In this document: positions 12,135-25,163 of the stretch, piece after piece
Layout of the letters: every line of letters begins with the position of its first letter
How positions within the stretch are numbered: the first letter of the stretch is position 1
Source: Fennellomyces sp. T-0311
Taxonomy: Eukaryota > Mucoromycota > Mucoromycetes > Mucorales > Lichtheimiaceae
Length of the DNA: 64,000 bases
Direction: 5' to 3'
Assembly: GCA_025266875.1 (NCBI GenBank)
Contig: JALLLT010000072.1
Coordinates: 1 to 64,000, forward strand
Position numbers and translations under genes: made by a program
Notes under the pieces: model-generated
The model's database searches: none
Told to the model about the DNA's origin: nothing
What the model saw: the letters and a program-made list of their open reading frames with translations, nothing else

Positions 12135-12332
12135 GTAACATACAGATCAGGTTGGCCGATGTTTATCTGTTATTGTATTACCAAGCTTATTATTGCTTAC
12201 TCTGCGTACTGCAAAGGGTGCTCAAAATTGTTGAACTCATAAATTCGTGTAACCTTTTAAGGTATAAACGAAACGAGGCTTGGCCGTTTTATCTTTTTAA
12301 TCCTTTCTTTCTCGTACTCCAACTTTTTCAAC

Positions 12333-14215
12333 ATGGTTTTGTTAAAACAAATCCGCAATACCATAACCTCATCAAACAAAGCCCATGATATTAATGAGCC
12401 ATCACCAATATTTAGGAGATGGCGTACTGGCAATGATGAAAAGATGCAACCTGGAGATCAGAAAGCCGCTCAAAATTTGATCCGTCAATCACCGTCCGCA
12501 GCACGAGGCTACCTTGCTTCTGCACAAGTATATCGACAGCAAGACGATCTTCATGCAGCAATGAACGTCTACAAGCAAGCACTTCATTTCGTGTCGCCCA
12601 ACGATCCAAAATACTTACAGCTAAAAGAGGAAAAGCACAGCATCTCTGCGATACTCGCACGATATGACAAAGGGTTTCACCAACTGTTACCTTTCGACGT
12701 GCTATCTTTAATATTCGGGCAGCTCAGTATCGAAGACCTTTTACAGTGTATCGAGTTGTGACGCATGGCACCTCTATCTTAAGGATTGGTCTGGTTTCTG
12801 GAACCAGGTTTCCGCGAGAATATGTCAAGCGAGCATAGAGCACACTACTGTTGATCGGTTCATATCTGGTGATATCCAAGAGCTCCGTATTACTGGTCCG
12901 ATAGACGTTAAATTATTATGTCGCACGCTTCGGTTTATTGGACGTATGGACAATCGTTCCATAAGGAAACTGTGTAGGTTATCGAATCATAACTATAGGT
13001 TTCGACAAAATGATTTTTTCGAAGGGTACTGCATTTAACCTGGCAAAAGCTTTGCGTTTAGTCAGTTCATCAGTGAGATGCGTGATTTTTACCGATTGTG
13101 TTACTACCGAAAAGAAGGCTGTTTTCACCATTCAGGAGGTATGCACCGGCATGACACACATTTCTCTTTCGGAATCCGATTTTCGCCCCAGGACCAGCAC
13201 GTTAAGGAAGCCCAGACAAAAGGATATAATCGTGCCTGCGTATTCATATTCTTCGCTGACCTATCTCCGGTTGACGTCTTCATAATCGATCCTTGGCTAT
13301 GACAAATGTCAGTATTTTACCGGTCGCTTATCTGGTATGCTTCAACAATGTCCAAATCTAGTCCATTTGTTTTTGGATTCAGGTTTATCAGTTTACTATG
13401 GTCATTGTATCAAGCAAGCAGTCAAGTATTGTCTCCGACTCCGGAATTTGGTTGTGAGCGACAATGCAGAGATGCCAGAAACCATGATTGATCATGTCAA
13501 GGAAGATGAGTACCGAATATCCGACAAAAAGGCGCCTCCAGAACAACCTCAGACAATTCGTCTCCGTATATTTGCTTTCGCGGCTATGTTGACTAGCTAC
13601 GAGCCGGGTGATGTCATCTCAACATATGCAACAACATATTAAACGTTGCAGCTGCTGTCTCTACAGTACTGTAGATCACCGACGCTACTCAAGCTTGCAC
13701 GCAACAATCCATCAAGCTTACGCGAAATACGCTTGACCGTAAAGAACGGAGTATTACGTATGCTAGAGAGAGACCCACCAATGGATTTGACATTGGCCGC
13801 CTTATTTGCTTCATGCCCAGCCTTGGAAGCTATCAGAATTGGTGATAGATTCAATATTGGAGGGCCTGATGCATTACATGTACATTACATATACGCTAAC
13901 GACATCGTACTCAAGGCGATCGCCGAAAACTGTTATAAATTACGTTATTTAGAGACCATCAGTCAGCGTCATCACACCAGCAAAGAGATACTTTATTTCG
14001 CAAAAGTGGGAGGACCTAAGCTCATACACTTGGCGATTGATACGGATCAAACTATCGCACTGCTGTTAGTCCATGCACTGAAGTCATTGCAACAACTACA
14101 TATTCGTAACGATTCACTATTTACCGTCAACAACGCACCAATTTCTGCTTATGACAGAACAAACGCACAGCGCATCCTCCAAGAGCGAGGAGGTTCCTTG
14201 TTTCTCGATTCATAA
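12333..14215 (+). pseudogene. TPR-F-box-LRR pseudogene, moderately decayed
   Basis: Same family as the intact gene at 37972-39786. The N-terminal frame (12333-12761) has TPR-like sequence (SAARGYLASAQVYRQQDDLHAAMNVY) and the first part of an F-box (LLPFDVLSLIFGQL). A one-base shift near 12750 breaks the reading frame in the middle of the F-box; the continuation (CDAWHLYLKDWSGFW) lies in another frame. An intron at the expected place near 12975 still seems present. Further lesions include stops near 13286-13303 and at about 13640, after which 13646-14215 continues with LRR sequence to the family's C-terminus (AQRILQERGGSL). The relatively well-preserved sequence suggests fairly recent inactivation. 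Correct splicing cannot repair all lesions. Confidence 0.75.
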
Positions 14216-14441
14216 AGAATCTAACTACATATCAACGTGACAAACCCCGCGCCTCTTATCTCGATGTAGCATTTACTATATCACGTACAGCTTTATAGAA
14301 TGTTTGAGTCACACTTAACAAGGAATTAGGTTAAATAAAAATAAGTACAGTTGGATTTATACTAATATAATAGGATCGAATCATATAAGTGTACACCTGA
14401 AACCAAACAAATAATACTAAATAATGTAGATTACATACGTA

Positions 14442-16473
14442 CTATACTTTGCAGAGAATAGTGCGACTCATACTGAGCTTGAGCCAAAACATAACCAATG
14501 CGCCAAGTATATAAGCGACCCCTGAGAACATTTTGTAAGTAAAAAAAGGCTCTGAGATGACACCCTCTACTGCTCCTTCAATAGCACTAGCAATATTCGG
14601 ACCCAAGACAGCCACAGCGTTGCCTAACAAAATAAGAGATAAACCGGAGGGGAACTTCGCCATCCCTAGTAGAGAAGCAGTGATCGGTGATACTATTTTT
14701 GAGGTATTGTTTAGTTTGTCTGTTTTCGTAAAGATTGAGATGTTGCTTACGCAAGGCAAAGTACGACCCGCAGAAGAAACCGAAAATAGCCATAAACGCC
14801 ATCAATGTGCTGTATGTATATGCAAAACCCCATATTAAAAAGGAAGAAAGGCCAGAGATAATCAGGAAGAGGATGTTTGTGTTAACAGGGCCCATTCGAT
14901 CAGCAACGTAACTGTAAAAAAGTAAGGCAATAAGTACGGCAGTAACACTAACTGGCTGTTGTTTAGCATAAATACTCACCCAGAAACAACACGACCAATA
15001 GCATTTGTTGCAGCGCTCACTGCAATCATTGAAGAACCTTGCGAATCAGCCAAGCCAAGGTATGTGGCATGAGCTAATATTGTAGGCAATATGTCAGCGT
15101 GATATTGTTAGGCTATTTTTAAAAGTGACTTACATGGGACAAAGAAGTAGGGAATGAAGTATCCAGACATCTGTTATGTATGTATATAAAGTTAGATATG
15201 TTTATGCAGTACCCGTACTTACCTGTATAATAGCACCAGCACACCAAATGCAAAATTTCTTATTCTTGAAGACATCAAATTTAATAATATCTCCTAACTT
15301 TTTACGTCCTTTTGGACGAGGAACGCGATCTTTCACGGCGCCGCATGCCACGAGACCACATGCCAAGCAGATGAATCCTAAAATTCGGTACGTCCTATTC
15401 ACAATCGAAAGAGTAAGTTATCAAATTCTGTAAGTAGCAAGCCAGTAAAATACTACCATTCACCACCAAGAGAACGGTTAATCGGTGTCATAACGAACGG
15501 CATAATCAAACCGCCGATGCCTGCACCTGACGTAATTAAGCCGAGAGCAAAGCCACGTTTTCGATCAAAATATTGGGGGGCAACAGCCATAATAGTCTAT
15601 GTATATTTGTGATAAGTCGAAAATACCCTACTTATGGCTAAAAAAAGAATGTGCTTACCACATATGTAAAAGAAACACCAATACCAAAGCAGATGCCTTG
15701 TGTCAGATACAAGTGCCAGATCTGTATAGATAGCCTCGCGTATTAGAAATAAACATATCCATCTTGCGTCATACTTTGCTTGTATCACGAACCTGCGTTG
15801 AAAAACCGGCACAAATCATACCCACAGTGATCAAAAAAGTGCCGATCAAAAGCACTATCCTAGTGCCCAAGATGGAGCCTAATATTTGACCAAACGAGCC
15901 CATACAATTTGAAAATATTAAACATAAAGTACCGACAAAACTCAATTGAAACGGTGCATCTGCGACTCTGTCACCGAAAACATCGCGCTCAAAATAGTCT
16001 TGCATGACACCTTCATACACACAGGGCAGTTAGTGCAACTAAAATTTGATTCTCGGAGTATCGCATACCCCTACGCAGTATAAATAAGGTTTTGTCACGT
16101 TAGCTATGTAGAAAGCTTAATTATACGCAATTACCATGCTGTTGCAATCCCAAAAGACGTGATCTGTACCAAAAAAGCGCCTGCCACGATAACCCACCCA
16201 TAGCCACCGTCTGGGATTTTATCATCACAAACCATTTGTTCATCGCCAGACATGATGTTGCTACTGATAGAACCACAGCTGATATTCGGCTTGTCGGATG
16301 CTCCTATTTCGACAATATTTTCTAGTAAGGGAGCAAACGCAGTAAGTAAGTGATATGTATGTAAAAAATGACTATTATGTACCTTCATAGAGTGAATCTT
16401 TGTTTGCTGATTTGAAGCTGCGAGGAGTGTGCTCAATTCCTCCGTTGCTATCTTTTGTAGAATGTGACGCCAT
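14442..16473 (-). CDS. Monocarboxylate-transporter-like MFS permease (MCT/Mch family)
   Basis: Twelve-TM major facilitator of the fungal MCT-like family (related to yeast Mch4/Mch5), presumably importing a small organic acid or vitamin at the plasma or an internal membrane; the substrate cannot be predicted. The family signature PDGGYGWVIV is present at the start of TM1. Eleven exons give 471 aa with consistent phases: 16473-16383, 16321-16135, 16070-16069, 16010-15793, 15721-15659, 15596-15457, 15394-15223, 15170-15134, 15073-14980, 14911-14751 and 14692-14442. A 2-nt exon (GG) between two short introns is needed to keep the frame at the conserved W-G-V junction. It is the only gene with an obvious metabolic role in the left accessory region, and it looks intact otherwise. 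If the 2-nt exon is not real, the gene carries a frameshift. Confidence 0.8.
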
Positions 16474-18875
16474 CACCTACTAAACGCTTGGTGTCTTTCT
16501 TTTTATGATAAAATTAAATCTGTATTGCAGAGATGGCTGCTTTTCTAGCTGGAAGATGTAAATTCCTCTGACTGAGTGATTTTTCTTTTTTAAAAGAAAT
16601 GAAAAGTGAGCAACAAAAATGCCTTACTCGTTTGGGATTAAATGGTTTGTTTCCCCGTACTTTCTCCAATGAAAAACACCATCTATTCCCACGCTGCGAA
16701 GCGTTGTTGAGATAAAACTCCAGTACCGAACCATGATATCGAAACCAAGCTTCCAATTCAAAGATATAATACTTAGAAATAATGTTCTGTAGCAGCAATG
16801 ATACTACGTTTTTATTAAATGTCATAGTTTGCTCTTTATCTAAAATGTCAGTCGACTTTATAATCTATCACACTTTACGGATCAATATTATTTTATATTT
16901 TTTGCATTCGGTTTGGACACTCATATAACCAGGTTTACATGCATTTATGCAACTACAAGCATCCCAATTTATCTTGTCAACAAGCCGGCAGATAAAAATA
17001 AAAACCCAGTAAAGCTGTTATATCCGGACAGCGTTTGTGTTCAGTATATGCGCCGATACTGTATTTAGAGATGGGTGCAACGAAACACCAACAAACTTTA
17101 AAGGCTGGTGCTACATAGTCAGAAAAGAAAAGGACACATCTATTGGCCTGTTTATGTTGTAGTTCACCTACCAGATTGTTCTCAAACCCGTCATCAACTG
17201 TCGTCCATGTGCAACCAGTTCTTAAGCCATATTGATATGCAGCCTTCCTTGCTCCATCCGCTCCATCTGACCCGGTCATTCTCCCTGATACCTTGCTCTT
17301 AAGTCTTCCAAATCAATTCCCGGCGCCTGGTAATCTACCATATACAAGAAAGAACCGCAAATACCATTACCTTTGAAAGATCCAGTGTCTAACATTGACC
17401 GGACCGCGGATGGGTGGTAAGAGAGAGAGTGTGTGACGAGAGAGGAAGAGCCGTTCAAGTTGATTGAAAGGAAACAGTTGTCAAGAGACCCGCAGATTAC
17501 CAATCAATAAACACTCAGGAATTACATCTCCGCGAATACGGCTTCGTCGGTCGGTTCATTCGATGATATTGACCTTGACAAAGGTATAAAAAGAGGCAGA
17601 CAGAGAAAAAGCGGAAGGAGGCCAGTATACCGGAATCCCTGGAGACGTCCATGGGGCCATGGAAGGTTGCATTAAACGTGTAATGTACGCCAACAATGGC
17701 AACCAACGCCAATTGCCATCTACGCCTTCCCTCCCGGCAAAGCGTACCGCAATGAGAGTATAATTCGCAATGCAGATAAGTGTGGCAACGATCTTCCTTT
17801 AACTGCTGTACTTGACAAAGTCAATGCACTGAATGACACACGCCCAAACGGTGATTCTCGCGGGCAAACAAAACGAGAATAGGGAAATAGAGAAAGAAAA
17901 GCAGCTTGCACAGAGTTTCCCCCGTGACTAAATTTGTTTACTGCTGCCCAATGCTGGTGCACAGGTGCTATGCAACGCATGGCCTTCCATCACCGTATTT
18001 GTTTTTCTGAAGAACGCGAGCCAAGCTTAAAAGCACAGTACTTTCCATGAGCAATTCTATTTTATGAAAAGACATATACGCTTGCCAGATTCTCGCGAAA
18101 CATGAATTCCAGCTACATAGCGACATAGAAAGCAATAGAATTCATCCCAAGCCTTATATGAGGCTCTCTTCCTTGACAGTATTTTTTATGACATACGTAT
18201 CGATGTGGTGGCCTTAAAGAATGCTATCAAGTTTGCAGCACGCCGCTATAATCCCAGAAAATAAATAACATCCGTTGCTAGACTTCCTGCGCCTCCTTGC
18301 TCGTCGTTACACGCCCTATAATGACTAGTAAAGTTCAACCGACCACCCCTTTTCAATCGAGATCCAGATATTATTCTCAGCATTAGACACTCTAGGAGCG
18401 TTTACAATGCATTGCTGTAAAGCAGATCGTGGCGATTGCTGGTTCTTAACTGGTCGGAAATGTGGAGAAGGGTGACTACTGTCGGCGGGCATGACGTTGC
18501 GCCAGACTTATTAGCATACACCAAACTATATTCACGGATCTGTCGTGAGGCATCCGTACATAGACTTCTGCGACATACATCTGCTCCACGGGATAGATGT
18601 CATGGACTTTCTGGTGGAGCGGGAGTGAAGCAGCTTTGAGCAGGGTAGGTTAAACGGAGATGGATCGAGAACTACCTACCTTTGCATTGCCCAAATCATA
18701 CTGGAGAGGATGGACTCACTCAGCTTCTTGAGACTATCAAATTTATGAGGTAGCGATCTAATTCGGCTTTCTCCACTTCTTATAATACCATGCGGCGCCC
18801 GGTATTGCGTCCTACTCTGCTGTCGGAATCTCAGGAACTCGGACTTTTTATCGAAGCAATTCTGAGATACATCAC
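16474..18875. other. Non-coding or unrecognised stretch upstream of the transporter
   Basis: About 2.4 kb with only short frames. A minus-strand pair of frames at 17503-17276 and 17279-16977 is slightly longer than expected but shows no recognisable domain, and I do not call a gene. The 3' part borders the solo LTR. Confidence 0.35.
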
Positions 18876-19272
18876 TGTCGTATCCTGACATACCAGTCAT
18901 CCATTGTCTACATACCTTTCCATCTCAGCCTTTGTTACATCCGTACCTTTATTTCGACATCAACAACTGCACAGCTATCTATTGGCCCGTTCACTAGCTT
19001 GTGCGTCAGTGAGACCTTGATCTGAATTCTGACTTCAAGAAGGACCATTCACTTCAACTCAGTCTCCGTATGATTATCCGCTCCTTCGTAATAAGGCAGT
19101 ATGATCATTAAGGATTACGGCGATAACATGGATTCGGCTCTGATAGAAAAGCATTCACCTTCTCCGTCCCGACTCATCATCATTATAAATAGAGAGTAGT
19201 TTTCTTTAATAAAACATTATCTTATTTTGGTCTCGTCATTCGAAAGCCTTTTTCTCATTAAGCGATACCACA
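18876..19272 (+). mobile_element. Solo LTR, copy 1
   Basis: About 397 bp, highly similar over its whole length to 50457-50855. It begins TGTCGTATCC and ends GCGATACCACA, giving TG..CA ends with a short imperfect inverted repeat. A TATAAATA box at about 19184 and an AATAAAA signal at about 19208 are placed as expected for U3/R/U5. The flanking pentamers are ATCAC and ATCTC, a 4/5 match compatible with an aged 5-bp target duplication. No internal retrotransposon coding region is adjacent, so this is a solo LTR. Confidence 0.8.
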
Positions 19273-20227
19273 ATCTCAGAGTTTTTTTCGTCGTTCGATC
19301 GTCGCATAAGCACGTTTGACATTGGCAGCGCGCCCAAAAGTGGCCCTACCAATCATCACATTGGTCAAGACAGTATTATGCATTTACTGGCAGTAGTGGA
19401 CAGGATAGGAATACTATGGAGACTCCATACGCGATTTCGTCCCTCATGGAGTGCCATGCCGTAAACGTCGTAGGAATGGCATGCTCATTTAGCTATAACA
19501 AATAACGCTACATAACAGCCATTCTACGTACTAAAGTCGAGAAACCAAATTGCATTTCACTTCATTTGCCTAATAGGGATTATCACCATAAACAAGTTCC
19601 TTGCTCCAATTCGGTAAACATATCGATCGTAAGCACACTGTATTCTATAGGGGAATTTAGCTACGTCTTTTTTCGAAGTCCTGCCAGCAATTATCTGCTG
19701 CGCAAAAAGGTGAAGCACGGCACCCTGATGCCAACACACTTTGATACGAAAAGCGAAACTATTTACGGAAGACAGCTAAGCGAGCTGTCATATATATTAT
19801 AGGTTACTATCAAAAATGACTGCTCACATACCATAATAGTTATCTTAGGTTCATATTCTAGTCTTCGGCATGTATTTTACAAAGCAACTGAGTATTCTTG
19901 ACGTGTTACAATAACGGCTTAGCCATGATACATGTCCTACGTCAGTATCTCACTAGCAGATCTGTGATCGCACCTCTTATATTGTAGCTTACCGACTAAG
20001 TTATTAAAGAAGTACTTCTTTATAAATGACTGTATTTTGTCTTTCAAAGATGATGTCTGTTTAAAGGAAAAGTATTCGAGATGCTTCTTATGTTCTAGAA
20101 GGCATTATTTCGGTACGACGGTAAGACACTTTGTAACACCTATATCGCTCCACAATGATAATCGTAGCTTCTGATTTCGTGGGAGCTTTCTGTTTCGAAC
20201 GAAAGTACGACTTTATCTGAAAAGGCC
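19273..20227. other. Stretch between solo LTR and seven-TM gene, no gene seen
   Basis: AT-rich, with no recognisable coding sequence. The last few hundred bases presumably contain the promoter of the seven-TM gene. Confidence 0.35.
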
Positions 20228-21788
20228 ATGGAAGATCCCAACCGGAAATCGTTGGGGATTCATTGTCATGACGGATTGTGCCACTGTGATTGGCGATTGG
20301 CTGTTCACGGATGTGAAGAAACCCCAGAATTACGGAACATCGCGATCATATGCATCGTGGTGACTACATTAGCAACTATTATTGGTAAGTTCTTGATGGT
20401 TAATTGGTGGTATACCTTGACGACGGCTGATTTATACCAGGAATTCCGCTGGCCTATTATAGACTGGTTATCAAAGGACATAAACTCTGGCGCCCCAAAA
20501 GCACCGGGCAGGGATTTTTACGGCCAAGTCCCATCGATTGTCTTATCATATGGTTTCTAATATATAGTATTGGTAAAAGACACTAGCGGTGGTATATCAT
20601 CTAGCAGTAGCTATATTAAGCTTCACGTATGCTTCAGGCCGACTTTTCGATCATGCAATTTTGCTCAAGGACTTGTTTCCGGATAACTGGCTCGGTCGAA
20701 TAGGTAATACGTTTAATTAAATATAGTCGTGTCACGACTCATCGGGTCTGTTGTATATTGTATAATTCATCAAGTTAGCTTCGATCCAGCCTGGGCATTT
20801 GCTCTTGGGGGTATAACACTATATTTGATTGGGATTGCGCAAACATTATCAGAGGTAACCCTTATTTTTTTACGTTGTATCCGCTTCAAAAGAGCATAAT
20901 ATGACAATAGATTATCGTTCCTTAGAGTCATGACATTTCTGGTTGGCTACCATCACCGGTAGTGGTCGACGTATTCGGATCTTTTGCGTTGCTTCTTCCT
21001 TTTGTCATTTGCATACCACTAGGAGCTGCTGCTGGTGCATTCGCAGAGAAAGATATATACACTGCGCAGCTCTTGATTCGTGTATCCCACGTATTTTGGT
21101 CCTTTGGGTGCTTTTTGACGGGGAGTGGCGTACTTTATGCTGCGACTCAGCTAATACGTATCTTGAAAAAACGCCACAAGGGATCTCGACGTAGTCCAGA
21201 ATATGCGTCTATACATGCAGGAATAACAAAGATACAAATAATATCAGCCATTCTTGTTCTATGCCTTGGAATATATTTCATAGCTACCATGCTATATGCC
21301 GCAGTCCGTGATCAGCTTATGTCCAGTAAAGCTGCGGTGATAGTAATAGCTGGACCGTACTTACTTTTGGCGCCAGCTACTAATTTAGCTTTCGAGGTTG
21401 CGTTGATATACAGGTTGGTTACATACTACTAAGAGATTTGCGATTTTGCTGGGGAACTCTTGGTATTGATAACTTTGATGTCTACAGTATCTTCAAAAGT
21501 AACGACAAGCCTGCGATAAAGACGAAGCCAACTGAATATTTGTCAACACAAACAGCTAGTTCAACAAGACCAGATCACGGATTCACATCAACTGTCGAAC
21601 CAATGACCACCATATTCTTCGACGACAGCCGAGATGAAGCTATTTCACACGTGATCGAAGAAATAGATCCGTTTGATCAGCAGTATCGGGAAGAACAAGG
21701 GGAATCAAGTAGAAGCGGTTATCATCCCAGAAGCAATCGGAACGGCAAGAGCCCAATCCTAGCACAATACGCTTTCAAAGAGAAGTGA
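20228..21788 (+). CDS. Seven-TM receptor-like membrane protein, unrecognised family, copy A
   Basis: I do not recognise the family. Exons 20228-20384, 20441-20572, 20608-20703, 20775-20854, 20926-21413 and 21488-21788 give 417 aa, supported by parallel exon structure in the copy at 41301-42842. The N-terminus (about 35 aa) holds four cysteines in a CHDGLCHCDW..GC pattern and has no cleavable signal peptide. Seven hydrophobic segments follow at about residues 36-60, 83-107, 133-152, 168-193, 203-227, 250-275 and 284-312. A basic loop between TM5 and TM6 contains SRRSPEYASI. A Ser/Thr/Asp-rich tail of about 100 aa contains the block EYLSTQTASST and an FFDDSRDEA motif, both shared with copy B. 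The layout (external N-terminus, 7 TM, long polar tail) is receptor-like, but no GPCR class motif was identified; a transporter or structural membrane protein is possible. Confidence 0.7.
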
Positions 21789-22060
21789 TACACTTACATA
21801 TCTGTAAACTCCTTAGCGTTCCCTTAATTACTATTACAATACTATGCACTTAATTGTAGATACCACCTTGCTATGCGCCGTGGATCACCTAACATTACAT
21901 ACACAAAGAAACCATATTAGCACTTTTCGTATCTTTTGTAACATTCAGTTGCGAAACCAACAATCTAGAAAGTACGGTGGTACGATCGAACAATATGTTT
22001 ATCTGAACACCTATTTCATTTTGTGGGAGTTACTTTTCAAGCGAAACTTAGAAAAGAGAA

Positions 22061-23290
22061 TGGAAGACCCAACAGCGGAATTTTGGGGATCCATGCCACG
22101 ACAGATCGTGTCATTGCGATTAATAATTTACAATATGCGGATGTGAGGTAGCTACGGCTTTTTGATGCATCGCCATCATAATTACTACAACTCAGTCGTC
22201 AGCCATTGCCATCAGCAAGCTTGTACAAGTTGGTAACGGCAACTGGGACATTGCCTGACTGTGTAAAGTACATCGAAACTTTTAATATGTGTCAGATTAG
22301 TAGTGAAGGTCTATAAGCCGTGTCACCATACAACCAGTATGCATGAATATGAAAGGCCAAATTCTATTGACTGCATGATCGTATACTCTCTGAAATTTAA
22401 TATCAGTAACGTAATACATTACTGTACCACAACATCAGTAACTTAATAGTGCGATTCAGATCGTGTGATAACCGGTGGTGTTGGTTCCCTGGTAATTAGT
22501 TCAAAAGTCATAAGTTTATTGTGGGTGGTGATAGACCTGCTCCTACAGGTCTAAAGACTCTACCTAGCGGTACAGAACGTGCAAGATATAAATGATAAAA
22601 GTACAGATACCATACCTGAAAAAAACCCCAGAAGGTGAAAAAAGACAGGTTGGAGCAGGTAAGAAGAAAGGTAGGAAGGAACTTTGTGGGCGTAATTCCC
22701 AACTTTAAGAGACGGATTTCTTCTAAATATCAGATCTCATTCTACTATCCATTCATAAACCTAATATGTTATTCTGCTGCTATTATATGTACTATGTGGT
22801 ACAGATACAGATATGTAGTACAATTCATGGTTCTGAATGCTTATTCAGCTGAGCGCAGTTATTGGTATTTGAATTCTCTGTTTTAACTCCCAGGCACCGC
22901 ACATACCATTACACTATCGTATTCGCTGCCGAAATTTAGCTGCTGCTGTTCAGGTTGGTTACACGTCACTCCGCATATAAAAACAAATTGTATGTTTAGT
23001 TTTCATGGTACGTACTTAACATTGTAACCATTTTTTTGGTAGCGGGCGAGAAAATAAAAAGCCGTCTGAAGATTTAACAACTCGACTATTGGTTCTACAT
23101 GATCAGATAACGGATTTAAATTAAATTCTATGGAACCAGCGATAGTTGTGTTTTTCGATAACAGTCGAGGTGAGGCTATTGCATATGCAATTAAAGTCAA
23201 CGATCTGTTTGAGCAGCAGTCCTATCATAAACAAGGGAGAGAGAGCAGCAGTTACCAGGCTAAAAGTACCGGTACGTAGTAACCAGTCTA
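22061..23290 (+). pseudogene. Remnant of a third seven-TM family copy
   Basis: Bases 22061-22150 resemble the first exon of the gene at 20228 (ATGGAAGA-CC start, then similar sequence through the GGATGTGA stretch). About 22910-22970 resembles the end of TM7 with its donor site, and 23103-23275 encodes a recognisable tail (EPAIVVFFDNSRGEAIAYAI, cf. the FFDDSRDEA block of copy A). The middle is no longer recognisable. It stands directly downstream of copy A in the same orientation, so it looks like a decayed tandem duplicate. Confidence 0.6.
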
Positions 23291-25163
23291 TTTCTGTGCT
23301 TCCTGTGAAATAGAAGCAGGTCACCTCACTATAAGCAATAGTTTATATATGTTGTTACGACGTTTCTGATTTTCCCTGCTATAATGGTAATACGGAATTC
23401 TATTGTCCAGCCTACTATATGAAATCGTTGTGCGAAAGAAAAGATCCTATTGTCAAGCACTTTTAACCGATGATATTTTGCAAGGAATAAGTAAATCAGC
23501 TGGAAAATAATATTCTATGATTTGAAGGTATAAATAGAGTGGTACGATGATCGAAAAAGCACAAGTTCTTCCCAACATAAAGTTTTTCCTATCACAAATA
23601 TTTGTAATCCTTGTTAGTCTAATCGACCAAGAGCTTTCTCTGGTGAGAAATCAATTTTACCGTTCTATTTCCTTAAGAGCCGACAACTTGATACTTTCTT
23701 TTAGGATATACCGCAGATTAACGACGAATATGAGATCAATTTTAAAGAACTTCTGCGATCCATTAAAGCTTAACCTTTTTCAGATTACTAACTTTTATCT
23801 AGATTTGATGAAGAAAAACCTTGAGACAAGCTACGTTTGTCTATCATTAGCTGTATCTTTCCATAAAAGAACTAACATAACAGTATATATACTGATCGCA
23901 AGTCGATGACACAAAAAAACAATTTACCAATGGATCACAATGTAGATTACTTGCTGTACAATGGGCGTTTTAGAGCCCCATAGAATATACAACACTCGTA
24001 ACATTGTTATATGCCGATATCTTTTTGATCAAAATGAAGTTATTTTTGTATTCTCACCCAATACTTTTGGGTATTCTTTCCTTTTTTGAGTACTTTTTCC
24101 CAATGTGTGTTGTAAGAATACCAACCATATAGATACGGATACGTTGGCAATAAACGATATTATTGCTGGTGCTCACTAAATAACCGATAAAGGGTAACCA
24201 CTTAAGGAATCAACCAACACAGCAACACAAACAGCTCGCATAAAAACAGTATTTCAACAGCTTGCGTAGCTTTTTCAAACTTTGTCTTCAACAACAATGT
24301 TTTCTTCTTTTTTGGAATTATCATGATTTGGAACCAGAATGAATGGCTGATGAACAAAACAATGATGAGCACTTGAGTACTTGATAGATTTTTTTATATG
24401 AGTGTCTAGTTGATTCGATGTCCCGGTTGAGCCACTATCATTAATAATCAGGATTGTTTCGTTGTTGCACGTTTAAATATAGTAGAGTATGCTTGTTGCT
24501 GAAAATACATAATGCATATGTATCTGAGAACCGTTTATTACCCAAAGCAAAGAGTACTACACATTTTAAAGCATAATATACAGCATGGGTCATCAGTTTT
24601 AATAGTGTAGTTCAATACGCTATAGGACAACGAGAGCAGCTCGGCTGTCCGTCGCTTGGCTTCGGGCCCACCTGAGTAAGCGAAAAGAAAAGTCAAGCAC
24701 CTGGACATCAAGGGGAGGTGCGCTTGGTCGATTTTGTAATCCCAAACACGCTGCGAATCAAAAGTGCCACAGCGGCAAGTCAAGTGATGGTAATTGATGT
24801 GATTGGTACAAAAGGACGGTATACCTAAATAGTCCTGACAGTGTTACGATTTTCATAAGAACGATGGATGATATCGATGGCACAGGTTGCATCACTTGTT
24901 ATTGTGACACTCTACAAATAAAATGCCAAGTATTCTCTTTTTTGTACGATGAATAATTTTTTTTGTATGGAAAGAAGATTTTCGGCGATTAATTACAGGA
25001 ACGGGATCGACGTGAGCCAGTTATATGTAGGACATCGACGGAAAAACTGCTGTGAGAGAAAATGGATTTTTCCTCGGATCAAGTCCCGATACCGCCGCCG
25101 CTGATGGTGGTATCGGAAAGTAGCGGATGGCTTAAGTCGATTGCATTTGTCCTTTTTGATATT
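23291..25163. other. AT-rich stretch without recognisable genes
   Basis: Only short frames are found, the longest being 23547-23909 (plus) and 24783-24538 (minus). None shows a domain or a paralogue in the window. A GC-rich inverted repeat at 25086-25116 is the only clear structure. Confidence 0.35.
25086..25116. repeat. Short inverted repeat, 11-bp stem and 9-nt loop
   Basis: CCGATACCGCC (25086-25096) can pair with GGTGGTATCGG (25106-25116) with one G-T pair, in otherwise AT-rich DNA. The role is unknown; it could be a remnant transposon end or an RNA hairpin. Confidence 0.4.

Noticed and set aside
16977..17503. Possible two-exon gene on the minus strand
   Set aside because: The frames join through plausible sequence but show no domain, paralogue or convincing splice sites.
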